Below are positions 1 to 6,866 of a DNA stretch of 7,276 nucleotides, in pieces. Under the pieces are notes generated by a model. That model did not search any database. It saw nothing but the letters and a program-made list of their open reading frames with translations, and had not been told where the DNA came from. Origin of the DNA: JAKEGN01 sp964465665 (GTDB taxonomy: Bacteria; Pseudomonadota; Gammaproteobacteria; Steroidobacterales; Woeseiaceae). Position 1 is the first letter of the stretch; each line of letters starts with the position of its first letter. Where the stretch lies: contig CAYXKM010000173.1 of NCBI GenBank assembly GCA_964465665.1, forward strand, positions 1-7,276, read 5' to 3'. A program made the translations under genes and the position numbers.

Positions 1-684
1 GTCAGCAAATGGCAGGACCGCCTCACCGGTGGCACGACTCTGGATGAAGTGTTTTCGCTGCAACTGCTGCAGGACTTCGGTTTGCCGGCGTCGCCCTGCG
101 AAGTCGCCGGCAATGAACTGGAAGTGCTTGCCGCCGCCCGCAAGCTGGGATTTCCCCTGGCGCTGAAAACGGCCATGCCGGGAATGTTGCACAAGTCCGA
201 GCACAAAGGCGTGCATCTGGGGATTGCAGACGAAGCGCAGCTTGTGGACAAGTACAATGAGCTGTTGCGGCGCATCGGTTCCCGCGTACTGCTCGCTCCG
301 ATGGCCGAGTCGGGTGTGGAAATGATACTGGGCATACGTCGTGACGGACAATTCGGGCCGGTGGTGTTGATGGGTTTTGGCGGCATACTGGCGGAGCTGA
401 CCCGCGACGTGGCATTCGCACTGCCGCCATTCGACGTGGCTTACGCGCGCCGGCGCATCGACCGGCTGAAGTTCCGGCCGCTGCTCGACGGATATCGCGG
501 CAGCCCGGCAGCCAACGTCGATGCGTTTTGCAGAATGGCGAGCGACTTCTCGGTGGTGGTCAATGCGCTCCGTGACGAGTTGCAGGAGATCGACATCAAT
601 CCGGTCATCGTCAGCAGCAGATCCTGTGTCGCAGTGGATGCATTGATTGTGGGCCGTAACGGCGTATCGGGTGAATCATCATGA
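1..684 (+). CDS. Acyl-CoA synthetase (ADP-forming), ATP-grasp domain, 5'-truncated
   Basis: This is the ATP-grasp (beta) part of an NDP-forming acyl-CoA synthetase, a cytoplasmic enzyme that couples acid + CoA + ATP to acyl-CoA + ADP + phosphate through a phosphohistidine relay. The frame is open at base 1 and gives 227 residues. Residues 14-30 (LDEVFSLQLLQDFGLPA) match the usual start of the domain. Further marks are ALKT (54-57), the HKSE..GV stretch (64-71, usually HKSDAGGV), the GVEMILGIRRD..FGP block (105-120), GFGGILAEL (125-133) and EIDINP (196-201). A stand-alone beta subunit is about 230 residues, so either a separate beta gene starts just off the edge or this is the end of a fused alpha-beta protein of about 700 residues; the window cannot decide. 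The stop overlaps the next start as ATGA (681-684), indicating translational coupling. The acid substrate cannot be read from the sequence. Confidence 0.87.
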   Translation, partial: VSKWQDRLTGGTTLDEVFSLQLLQDFGLPASPCEVAGNELEVLAAARKLGFPLALKTAMPGMLHKSEHKGVHLGIADEAQLVDKYNELLRRIGSRVLLAPMAESGVEMILGIRRDGQFGPVVLMGFGGILAELTRDVAFALPPFDVAYARRRIDRLKFRPLLDGYRGSPAANVDAFCRMASDFSVVVNALRDELQEIDINPVIVSSRSCVAVDALIVGRNGVSGESS

Positions 685-2195
685 CTATCGAATCACTGGC
701 AACTTACACGCACAAGGACTGGAAGAAAGCGGCAGCGAGCGTACTCGCGTCCGCCGAGACTCGATTTTTCATCGATGGCTGTTACGTCGATGCGATTGAC
801 GGCGGCCGGTTCGAGAACAGCAATCCGGCGAATCGCGAGGTCATTGCCAGCATGGCGGCGGCCAATGCGCGTGATGTCGATGTCGCAGTGGCCGCGGCGC
901 GGCGCGCGTTTCGCGACAGGCGATGGTCGGGCCTTGCGCCCCGTGCGCGCATGGAGATCCTGTACAACTATACGAAGCTGATCGGCGAGAACGTGGAGCA
1001 ACTGGCGTTGCTCGATACGCTGGATATGGGCAAACCGATCCGCGACATGTTGCAGATCGACCTGCCTTCCGTCATCCAGACCATCCAGTTCATGGCCGAA
1101 TACATTGACAAAATCGAGGGCAGCGTGACCAACACGCCGTCCGATGTCATGCATTACGTCTTGCGGGAACCCATCGGTGTGGTCGGCGCCATATCACCGT
1201 GGAACTATCCGCTGCTGATGGCGGTGTGGAAGGTCGCACCAGCGCTGGCTGCAGGAAACACGGTGGTGCTGAAGCCGGCTGAGCAGGCGCCGCTATCGTG
1301 CCTGAAACTTGCGGAGTTATTCGTCGAAGCAGGCGGCCCGGCGGGTGTGTTCAACGTGATCAACGGCATCGGTGAAGTCGCGGGCAAAGCACTGGCGCTG
1401 CACAACGACGTCGACAAGATCACTTTCACCGGCTCGACCGAAGTCGGCAAACTGATGTTGCAGTACGCCGGCCAGTCCAACATGAAACGCGTCTCGCTCG
1501 AATGCGGCGGAAAATCACCGCAGGTCTTCATGGCCGACACGCCCGACATGGGCCGCGCGGTCGCAGCGGCCTACAATGGCGTGTTCGCGAACATGGGCGA
1601 GGTTTGCAATGCGGGCTCTCGGCTGCTCGTCGAGCGCGGAATTTACGACGAGTTCGTCGAGCGCTTCAAAGCCGAAGGCAGGACTGCTTACGTCCCCGGC
1701 GACCCGCTCGATCCGCAGACGAATCTCGGACCACTTGTAACCGACGAAGCGCAACGGCGCGTGCTGTCACTGGTGGAGTCCGCGAAAAAGGAAGGGGCAA
1801 AACTCGAGTTTGGCGGGGATGCACCGAAGCTCGGCGGATCGTTCGTCAATCCGACCCTGTTCACCGGGGTCCGGAACTCGATGCGCATTGCCCGCGAGGA
1901 GATTTTCGGGCCGGTGGCTACGATCATTCCTTTCGACGGCATCGAGGAGGCCATCAGCATTGCAAACGACACCATTTACGGTTTGGCGGCCGGTGTCTGG
2001 ACCCGGGATATCGGCCGGGCGTACCGCCTGATCAAGTCGATCGATGCCGGGGTGATCTGGGTTAACTGTTTCGACGAAGGCGATATGACGCAGCCATTCG
2101 GCGGCTATAAGCAATCTGGCAATGCGCGTGACAAATGTATCGAGAGCATACTGAGTTACACGCAAAGCAAGTCGGCGTGGATCCGCCTGTCCTGA
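681..2195 (+). CDS. NAD(P)-dependent aldehyde dehydrogenase, PuuC-like
   Basis: This cytoplasmic ALDH-superfamily enzyme of 504 residues oxidises an aldehyde to its acid with NAD(P)+. The full active site is present: N175 in SPWNYP, K198 in VLKPAE, the cofactor loop GSTEVG (251-256), general base E274 in LECGGKSP, nucleophile C309 in GEVCNAGSR, and EEIFGP (406-411). The length, the N-terminal extension of about 28 residues before FFIDG, and the C-terminal block GDMTQPFGGYKQSGN (467-481) followed by a WIRLS end resemble E. coli PuuC, which oxidises gamma-glutamyl-gamma-aminobutyraldehyde, and related betaine-aldehyde-type enzymes. The start ATG lies inside the stop of the preceding ligase gene (ATGA), with a weak GGGTGA upstream at 669-674. 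The acetylpolyamine-type amidohydrolase two genes downstream supports an aminoaldehyde substrate, but this is inference; other aldehydes are possible. Confidence 0.95.
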   Translation: MTIESLATYTHKDWKKAAASVLASAETRFFIDGCYVDAIDGGRFENSNPANREVIASMAAANARDVDVAVAAARRAFRDRRWSGLAPRARMEILYNYTKLIGENVEQLALLDTLDMGKPIRDMLQIDLPSVIQTIQFMAEYIDKIEGSVTNTPSDVMHYVLREPIGVVGAISPWNYPLLMAVWKVAPALAAGNTVVLKPAEQAPLSCLKLAELFVEAGGPAGVFNVINGIGEVAGKALALHNDVDKITFTGSTEVGKLMLQYAGQSNMKRVSLECGGKSPQVFMADTPDMGRAVAAAYNGVFANMGEVCNAGSRLLVERGIYDEFVERFKAEGRTAYVPGDPLDPQTNLGPLVTDEAQRRVLSLVESAKKEGAKLEFGGDAPKLGGSFVNPTLFTGVRNSMRIAREEIFGPVATIIPFDGIEEAISIANDTIYGLAAGVWTRDIGRAYRLIKSIDAGVIWVNCFDEGDMTQPFGGYKQSGNARDKCIESILSYTQSKSAWIRLS

Positions 2196-2207
2196 GGCGA
2201 GTCCGCG

Positions 2208-2945
2208 ATGGCCCTGATCGAATACAGCACAAACGGCGCAATCGCCAGCATCCGGCTCAATCGGCCGAAAAAACTCAACGCCATCAACGGCGAAATGCTC
2301 GACGGCCTGGCTGCGGCGCTCGATCGGGCAGAAAGCGATGACGTGGTCCGGGTCATACTGCTGAGCGGCGCAGGACGCGCTTTTTCTGCAGGTTTCGACC
2401 TCGAAATCGGCGCGCCGCCTGCCGGAGTTTCGCTGGCCGAGCACACGCGTCGCGAGATACGCCGCGATTTCGACCTGATCGTGCGCTTCTGGGATTGCCC
2501 GAAGCCGGTGATTGCCGCCGTGCACGGTTATTGCCTCGGCAGCTCGATGGAAATCACTGCGGTGTGCGATATCACCATTGCTGCGGACGATTGTCTTTTT
2601 GGCGCACCCGAAGTTCGCTTCGGCAGTGGCATAGTCTGCCTGATCCTCCCCTGGGTGATCGGCTTGAAGCAGGCGAAGGAATTGCTATTGACCGGCGACG
2701 ACAAAGTAAGCGCCGAACGCGCCGTGTCGATCGGCCTCGTCAACAAAGTCGTTCCGGCGGAGCGCCTGATGGCAGAATCGGAAGCCATGGCAGAGAGGAT
2801 CGCGGCCAACGATGAACTGGCTGTCCGGCTGACAAAACGAGCCATCAATCGCAGTGCCGAAATAGCGGGCTTGCGTGATGCGCTGGATGAGGCGTTGCAT
2901 CTCGATCTCGAAATCGAGATGGCGACTGCAGGCAGGACCAAATGA
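2208..2945 (+). CDS. Enoyl-CoA hydratase/isomerase (crotonase) family protein
   Basis: This is a complete crotonase-fold protein of 245 residues, acting on acyl-CoA thioesters in the cytoplasm. LNRPKKLNAI (17-26) is the N-terminal family signature. The oxyanion hole is formed by FSAGFDL (59-65, CoA-binding) and YCLGSS (108-113). Both acid/base residues of rat crotonase (E144 and E164) have counterparts at E115 (SSMEI) and E135 (APEV), exactly 20 apart, so true hydratase activity is plausible. The common GGG after the oxyanion turn is GSS here. The GLKQAKELLLTGD stretch (152-164) is typical of the family. A GAGGCGA ribosome binding site (2194-2200) overlaps the preceding stop, and the gap is 12 bases. 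The 3' end overlaps the next gene as ATGA. Keeping both glutamates argues against the feruloyl-CoA hydratase/lyase subgroup. The precise acyl-CoA is unknown. Confidence 0.93.
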   Translation: MALIEYSTNGAIASIRLNRPKKLNAINGEMLDGLAAALDRAESDDVVRVILLSGAGRAFSAGFDLEIGAPPAGVSLAEHTRREIRRDFDLIVRFWDCPKPVIAAVHGYCLGSSMEITAVCDITIAADDCLFGAPEVRFGSGIVCLILPWVIGLKQAKELLLTGDDKVSAERAVSIGLVNKVVPAERLMAESEAMAERIAANDELAVRLTKRAINRSAEIAGLRDALDEALHLDLEIEMATAGRTK

Positions 2946-3973
2946 TCACGGTTTTCTCGGCCGACCACGAGCAGCATTGCGGCTTGCTCGAAGCGAGCGG
3001 CGACCGATATCGGCCGAGCCCCGAATGCCCGGAGCGGGCCATCAGTGTCATACGGGCGTTGCAAGGCGCCGGGCTTGGCGAGTTGCGTGGGCCGGCTGCA
3101 TTCGATTTGCGCAAGATCACGCGAGTGCACTCGCACGAGTACGTCGACTTCCTGCAGGAAGCCTGGGCCGAGTGGCGGCGTGCTGGCATGCAAGCGAGCA
3201 ACGCAAGAGCCCAGACCTTTGTGTGCAACGGTATGCGTGCCGCAGAACCCCGCTCGATCCAGGGCAGGCTCGGACGTCATGCTTTCGATGACAGTGCGCC
3301 GATCGTTGTCGGCAGCTGGCAGGCGATTCGAAAGTCCGCGGAGATCTCGCTCACCGCCGCCGACATCGTGAAGTCAACGCGCAAGAACGCGTTCGCACTT
3401 TGCCGGCCGCCCGGCCATCACGCTACGCGCGAAGCCGCGGGCGGCTATTGCTACCTGAATAACAGCGCCATCGCGGCCCAGGCATTGATCGATGCCGGCC
3501 TGGACCGGGTCGCTGTCCTCGATGTCGACTATCATCACGGCAACGGCACGCAAAGCATTTTTTACGAACGGAACGATGTGCTAACCGTGTCGTTGCATGC
3601 CGATCCGGCCGATGAGTATCCGTACTTCCTTGGCTACAGTGATGAACCCGGGGAAGGCAAGGGACATGGGTTCAACATCAACCTGCCGTTACCGGCTGGC
3701 ACCGCGTGGGATCACTACTGCGAGGCACTGGATGACGCCCTGGCCATCATTCGCCGGTTTTCACCGCCGGCCATCGTCGTGGCCCTTGGGCTCGATACTT
3801 TCGCCGGCGACCCGACGACGCGATTCGGCATCGAAACGGAGGATTATCCGGAGATGGGGCGCCGCATCGGTTCGCTCGGCATCCCGGTCCTGACAGTGCT
3901 TGAAGGCGGATATGCAGTGGATGCCATCGGCCGGAATACGGTAGCGTTCCTTCGCGGCATCGATGGCCAATAA
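2942..3973 (+). CDS. Acetylpolyamine amidohydrolase-like deacetylase (HDAC fold)
   Basis: This 343-residue arginase/deacetylase-fold zinc enzyme hydrolyses an acetamide to free amine and acetate. It is close to Mycoplana AphA, as recalled, over its whole length: FSADHE (5-10), CRPPGHHA (154-161), GGYCYLNN (167-174), LDVDYHHGNGTQ..FYERNDV (193-213), HADPADEYPYFLGY (219-232), GLDTF..DP (283-291) and EGGY (321-324). Expected roles: H159/H160 as the acid-base pair, D196, H198 and D285 as zinc ligands, and Y324 as transition-state stabiliser. E17, which in AphA helps select cationic polyamines, is kept; the AphA E106 position reads Q107. Likely substrates are N-acetylated diamines or polyamines. 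The start overlaps the crotonase stop (ATGA), with AGGA at 2934-2937. Translation ends in tandem TAA TAA (3971-3976). Homologues are often labelled histone deacetylase, but no histone role is implied. Confidence 0.92.
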   Translation: MITVFSADHEQHCGLLEASGDRYRPSPECPERAISVIRALQGAGLGELRGPAAFDLRKITRVHSHEYVDFLQEAWAEWRRAGMQASNARAQTFVCNGMRAAEPRSIQGRLGRHAFDDSAPIVVGSWQAIRKSAEISLTAADIVKSTRKNAFALCRPPGHHATREAAGGYCYLNNSAIAAQALIDAGLDRVAVLDVDYHHGNGTQSIFYERNDVLTVSLHADPADEYPYFLGYSDEPGEGKGHGFNINLPLPAGTAWDHYCEALDDALAIIRRFSPPAIVVALGLDTFAGDPTTRFGIETEDYPEMGRRIGSLGIPVLTVLEGGYAVDAIGRNTVAFLRGIDGQ

Positions 3974-4001
3974 TAATGGTCTATCAAGATGGACAATAAA
4001 C

Positions 4002-4005
4002 AGGA
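4002..4005 (+). promoter_or_regulatory. Ribosome binding site fixing the PQQ dehydrogenase start
   Basis: AGGA lies 8 bases before the ATG at 4014. It selects that start over the in-frame ATG at 3963, which lies inside the amidohydrolase gene and would put 17 polar residues in front of a good signal peptide. The surrounding 40-base spacer (3974-4013) is clearly more AT-rich than the flanking genes. I see no convincing -35/-10 pair in it. Confidence 0.75.
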
Positions 4006-4013
4006 ATAGCTTT

Positions 4014-6104
4014 ATGAGTCGTACCAACGAACAGTTGCGCAGCATGATTGCGATTTGCCTGCTGGTACTCGGGTCCGGGGCGGCACTGTCGGCCGGCGAT
4101 GTCACCGAAAAACGGGTGCTGGAGGAGTCTGCAAAGGGCGTCAACTGGTTCCTGAAAGGCGGCAGTTTCGACGGGTCACATTTCAGTCCGCTCGGCGAAA
4201 TCACCAGAGGCAACGTCGGAGACCTGGGTCTTGCCTGGGTGAGCGAGATCCCGGCTCCGGACGGCATTTCGGCGACACCGGTCGTGGTCGACGGCGTCAT
4301 CTATTTTTCCGCCGCGTACTCGGTCGCGTTTGCCGTGGATGCGGGCAACGGCCGAATTCTCTGGACATTCGATCCGAACGTGCGAGCCGTGTTCGCGAAA
4401 AAACCGCAGACTTCCTGGCTTGCGCGTGTCAACCGAGGCGTTGCCGTGTGGGAGGGTAAGGTATTCGTCACAACCGCCGATTGCCGGTTGCTGGCCGTCG
4501 ATGCGGCAAACGGCAAGGAACTGTGGACGCGTGAGACCTGCGACCCGGAGCAGGGCTACGGCATATCCGATTCACCCTATGTCGGTGGTGGCAGGGTCTA
4601 TGTCGGCAATGCCGGCTCCGAATCGCACCAGAAAACCCGCGGCTATGTGACGGCTTACGACGCCGCAACCGGCAGGCAGCTGTGGCGTTTCTTCATCGTG
4701 CCGAGCGACAAGGCCGAAGAGAACTCCAGCGCGGCAATGAAAATGGCGGCGGCGACCTGGTCGGGCACTGCGCTGCAGGAATATGGCGGCGGCGGCAATA
4801 ACTGGAACGAAATGACCTACGATCCCGATTCCGGGCTGCTGTTTTTCGGCACCTCCGGTGCCGTTCCGTACGTGCATGCCCTGCGCAGCCCGGACGGCGG
4901 GGACAACCTGTTCCTGTCCTCGGTCGTTGCGGTCAACGCCAACACTGGCGAATACGCCTGGCATTACCAGACCGTGACCCGCGACAGCTGGGACTACAAC
5001 GCGACCATGAACATCGTGCTGGCGGAACTCGAGATCAACGGCACGAAACGCGACACCCTTCTGATCGCGCCGAAGAACGGATTCTTCTACGTGCTGGACA
5101 AGCGCACCGGTGAGCTGCTGTCGGCGGAAAAATACGCGAAGGTCAACTGGGCAACGCACATCAACCTGGAAACGGGGCGACCGGTTTACGATCCGGCGGG
5201 CGAATACTGGAACGTGAGTGACGGCGAATCCGTTGCGGTCTGGCCGAACATGTGGGGCGCGCACAGCTGGAACCCGATGGCCTGGCATCCGGGCGAACGG
5301 CTCGCGTACATCCCGGTCGTCGACATACCGAGCATCTCTACCTATCACGGAGGCGATGAGTACACCGATACGCTGGAGATGATGACCGAAGTCGACGGTA
5401 AACCCTTCAGCCCGGGCAAACTGCTGGCCTGGGATCCGCTGACACAGTCGGCGCGCTGGTCGGTCGAGCGCCCTTTCCCTTTCAACGGCGGAGTCATGTC
5501 AACCGCCGGGGGGCTGGTATTTCAGGGCGACGCCCTCGGCGCGTTCGAGGCCTATTCCGCATCCGACGGTGAATTGCTGTGGCGGGTCATGACCGGATCG
5601 GCCATTACGGCGGCTCCAGTGAGCTACTCCATCGGTGGCAAACAGCACGTACTCATTCCGGTTGGCGCGGGTGGCGGTGTGCAATTTGCTTATCCTGAAT
5701 TGCACGCCGGCGACCGTCCCCAGGGACCGACGAGGCTCATGGCTTTCGCCCTCGGCAGCCAGCGCGAGGTGCCGGCGGTGGTCGCGGTCCCGAGGCAACT
5801 GCCCGAGCAACCGCCGTTGACGGCGACTTCGGCTGACGTCGATGCAGGTCGCGAGTTGTATGCACAGAACTGCGACAGCTGTCATGGGAAAAACGCGGTT
5901 GCGCGCTACGGCGGCAGTGTGCCGGACTTGAGATACAGCACGAAAGATGTGCATGCGGCATGGCCGGCAATAGTGGTCGGTGGAGCGAGAATTGCGAACG
6001 GCATGCCGTCGTTCAAGCTGCAACCGGAGGAGTCGCAGGCAATACGAAACTACGTATTGTCTTTGTCGGTCGAACTGCGCAATGCTCGCAGCGGCAGCGA
6101 GTGA
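4014..6104 (+). CDS. Periplasmic PQQ-dependent dehydrogenase with C-terminal cytochrome c domain
   Basis: This 696-residue quinohaemoprotein resembles type II PQQ alcohol dehydrogenases: it would oxidise a substrate in the periplasm and pass electrons through PQQ and haem c to the respiratory chain. A Sec signal (basic start, hydrophobic 11-25, ALSA before residue 28) precedes an eight-bladed propeller with repeated W-motifs (e.g. AVDAANGKELW, 161-171). Recognisable sites are E203 (metal ligand), W264 (quinone stacking), D327 in SWDYN (catalytic base), K354 in APKNGFFYVLD, and AWHP (423-426). The cytochrome domain has CDSCH (620-624) and likely Met ligand M664. Residue +2 from D327 is Asn, not the Asp of lanthanide enzymes. 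Two oddities: the vicinal Cys-Cys before VNRG is replaced (W135-L136), and the metal-ligand Asn of the usual GTGN is G282. The substrate is unknown; a non-alcohol is possible. Confidence 0.93.
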   Translation: MSRTNEQLRSMIAICLLVLGSGAALSAGDVTEKRVLEESAKGVNWFLKGGSFDGSHFSPLGEITRGNVGDLGLAWVSEIPAPDGISATPVVVDGVIYFSAAYSVAFAVDAGNGRILWTFDPNVRAVFAKKPQTSWLARVNRGVAVWEGKVFVTTADCRLLAVDAANGKELWTRETCDPEQGYGISDSPYVGGGRVYVGNAGSESHQKTRGYVTAYDAATGRQLWRFFIVPSDKAEENSSAAMKMAAATWSGTALQEYGGGGNNWNEMTYDPDSGLLFFGTSGAVPYVHALRSPDGGDNLFLSSVVAVNANTGEYAWHYQTVTRDSWDYNATMNIVLAELEINGTKRDTLLIAPKNGFFYVLDKRTGELLSAEKYAKVNWATHINLETGRPVYDPAGEYWNVSDGESVAVWPNMWGAHSWNPMAWHPGERLAYIPVVDIPSISTYHGGDEYTDTLEMMTEVDGKPFSPGKLLAWDPLTQSARWSVERPFPFNGGVMSTAGGLVFQGDALGAFEAYSASDGELLWRVMTGSAITAAPVSYSIGGKQHVLIPVGAGGGVQFAYPELHAGDRPQGPTRLMAFALGSQREVPAVVAVPRQLPEQPPLTATSADVDAGRELYAQNCDSCHGKNAVARYGGSVPDLRYSTKDVHAAWPAIVVGGARIANGMPSFKLQPEESQAIRNYVLSLSVELRNARSGSE

Positions 6105-6124
6105 ATTTCGCTCATGGGTAGTCA

Positions 6125-6679
6125 ATGAATATCAGTACACCATTACGTGAACTCGGGCCGGTCGATGTCCAGTTGCTGCGCGAATCGATACTTGCGCAGG
6201 AAGACGACGCGTGGAAGGAAGACAAGTACCGCCAGGAAGCTTTCGAGGTTCACCACGCAACCGAATCAATCGTGATGCTGTTCGTCGAGATCGATCGTTG
6301 GCCCGAGATCGTCGTCAACAAGGAACCGGGCTGGCCGCGATTGTCCGAAGCAGCCTTGCCGCTGATGAACGACATCATCAGCCGGCACTACCCGCCGGGC
6401 GGGACGGTAATCCGCGCCATGGCGGCAAAGCTCCTGTCCGGTGGAAAGATCACCCCGCACGTCGACAAACATCCGTCGTTTCATCACGGCCATCGCATCC
6501 ACGTGCCGATCACAACCAACCCACGGGTTCGATTCATGATCGACGGACAGCCTTACCAGTTCAAGGTCGGCGAAGCTTACGAAATCAACAATCAGAAAAC
6601 CCACTCGGTAATGAACAAGGGCTCCGAAGACCGCATCACTTTCATCTTCGACTACGTGCCGAAGGACCATATCCAGTAG
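6125..6679 (+). CDS. Aspartyl/asparaginyl beta-hydroxylase-like Fe(II)/2-oxoglutarate oxygenase
   Basis: This small soluble protein of 184 residues, without a signal peptide or membrane segment, is a cupin-fold member of the Asp_Arg_Hydrox family. H112-x-D114 and H160 give an iron facial triad. R124 and H126 (HRIHVPI), together with R170 ten residues after H160, occupy the places used by human ASPH (R688, H690, R735) to hold 2-oxoglutarate. Human ASPH has Gly where this protein has D114, so iron binding here looks more canonical. The C-terminal half ends with a YEINNQKTHSV..RITFIFDYVP core strand pair. The N-terminal 90 residues resemble nothing I can name. The start ATG is 20 bases after the PQQ gene stop, with only a weak GGGTAG (6116-6121) before it. 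It could hydroxylate a protein side chain, an amino acid or a lipid; the substrate is not visible. Confidence 0.86.
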   Translation: MNISTPLRELGPVDVQLLRESILAQEDDAWKEDKYRQEAFEVHHATESIVMLFVEIDRWPEIVVNKEPGWPRLSEAALPLMNDIISRHYPPGGTVIRAMAAKLLSGGKITPHVDKHPSFHHGHRIHVPITTNPRVRFMIDGQPYQFKVGEAYEINNQKTHSVMNKGSEDRITFIFDYVPKDHIQ

Positions 6680-6754
6680 GAGCTCGCGACCGCTTCTGGC
6701 ACATCGCAGGGCGCCGGCACCGCACCGCGCGCGCCTGATCATGCATAGTGAAGC

Positions 6755-6827
6755 GCCGGCACCAAACCGGCAGGCCGTTCTCACTTAAGGGAAATGCGCT
6801 CGAACGGCCTGCCGGTTCGTTGCCGGC
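6755..6827 (+). repeat. Large palindromic element A (16-bp perfect stem)
   Basis: AACCGGCAGGCCGTTC (6765-6780) is perfectly complementary to GAACGGCCTGCCGGTT (6802-6817), with a 21-base loop at 6781-6801. Outside it, GCCGGCA (6755-6761) pairs with TGCCGGC (6821-6827) across a symmetric three-base internal loop. The loop opens with TCACT and closes with GAAATGCGCTC. No T-run follows the stem, so it is not a classical intrinsic terminator. Its loop borders recur in element B on the opposite strand. Confidence 0.9.
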
Positions 6828-6835
6828 TGCGACGA

Positions 6836-6857
6836 TCTGTGGCCTGCGTTCCACAGA
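6836..6857. repeat. Small inverted repeat between the two large hairpins
   Basis: TCTGTGG (6836-6842) pairs with CCACAGA (6851-6857) around an 8-base loop. It sits midway between the two large palindromes, 8 and 9 bases from them. By itself a 7-bp stem could be chance, but the position suggests one composite structured unit. Confidence 0.6.
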
Positions 6858-6866
6858 AGCCAGTGG

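Noticed and set aside
23..430. Long minus-strand open frame opposite the ligase
   Set aside because: It is antisense to clear ATP-grasp motifs, with composition typical of a GC-rich shadow frame.
49..684. GTG at 49 as the true start of the ligase gene
   Set aside because: The 16 codons before it stay in frame, and residues such as LDEV belong to the conserved start of the ATP-grasp domain, so the gene continues off the left edge.
1..2945. Ferulate/vanillin (ligase, hydratase-lyase, vanillin dehydrogenase) cluster
   Set aside because: The gene types fit superficially, but the crotonase keeps both hydratase glutamates and lacks the hydratase-lyase signature as I recall it, and the dehydrogenase is PuuC-like. 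The amidohydrolase also does not fit.
3963..4013. Longer PQQ dehydrogenase starting at ATG 3963
   Set aside because: It would overlap the amidohydrolase gene and add polar residues before the signal peptide. The ATG at 4014 has a good AGGA at 8 bases.
4983..5003. Lanthanide-dependent (XoxF/PedH-like) PQQ enzyme
   Set aside because: The residue two after catalytic D327 is Asn; the lanthanide enzymes have Asp there.
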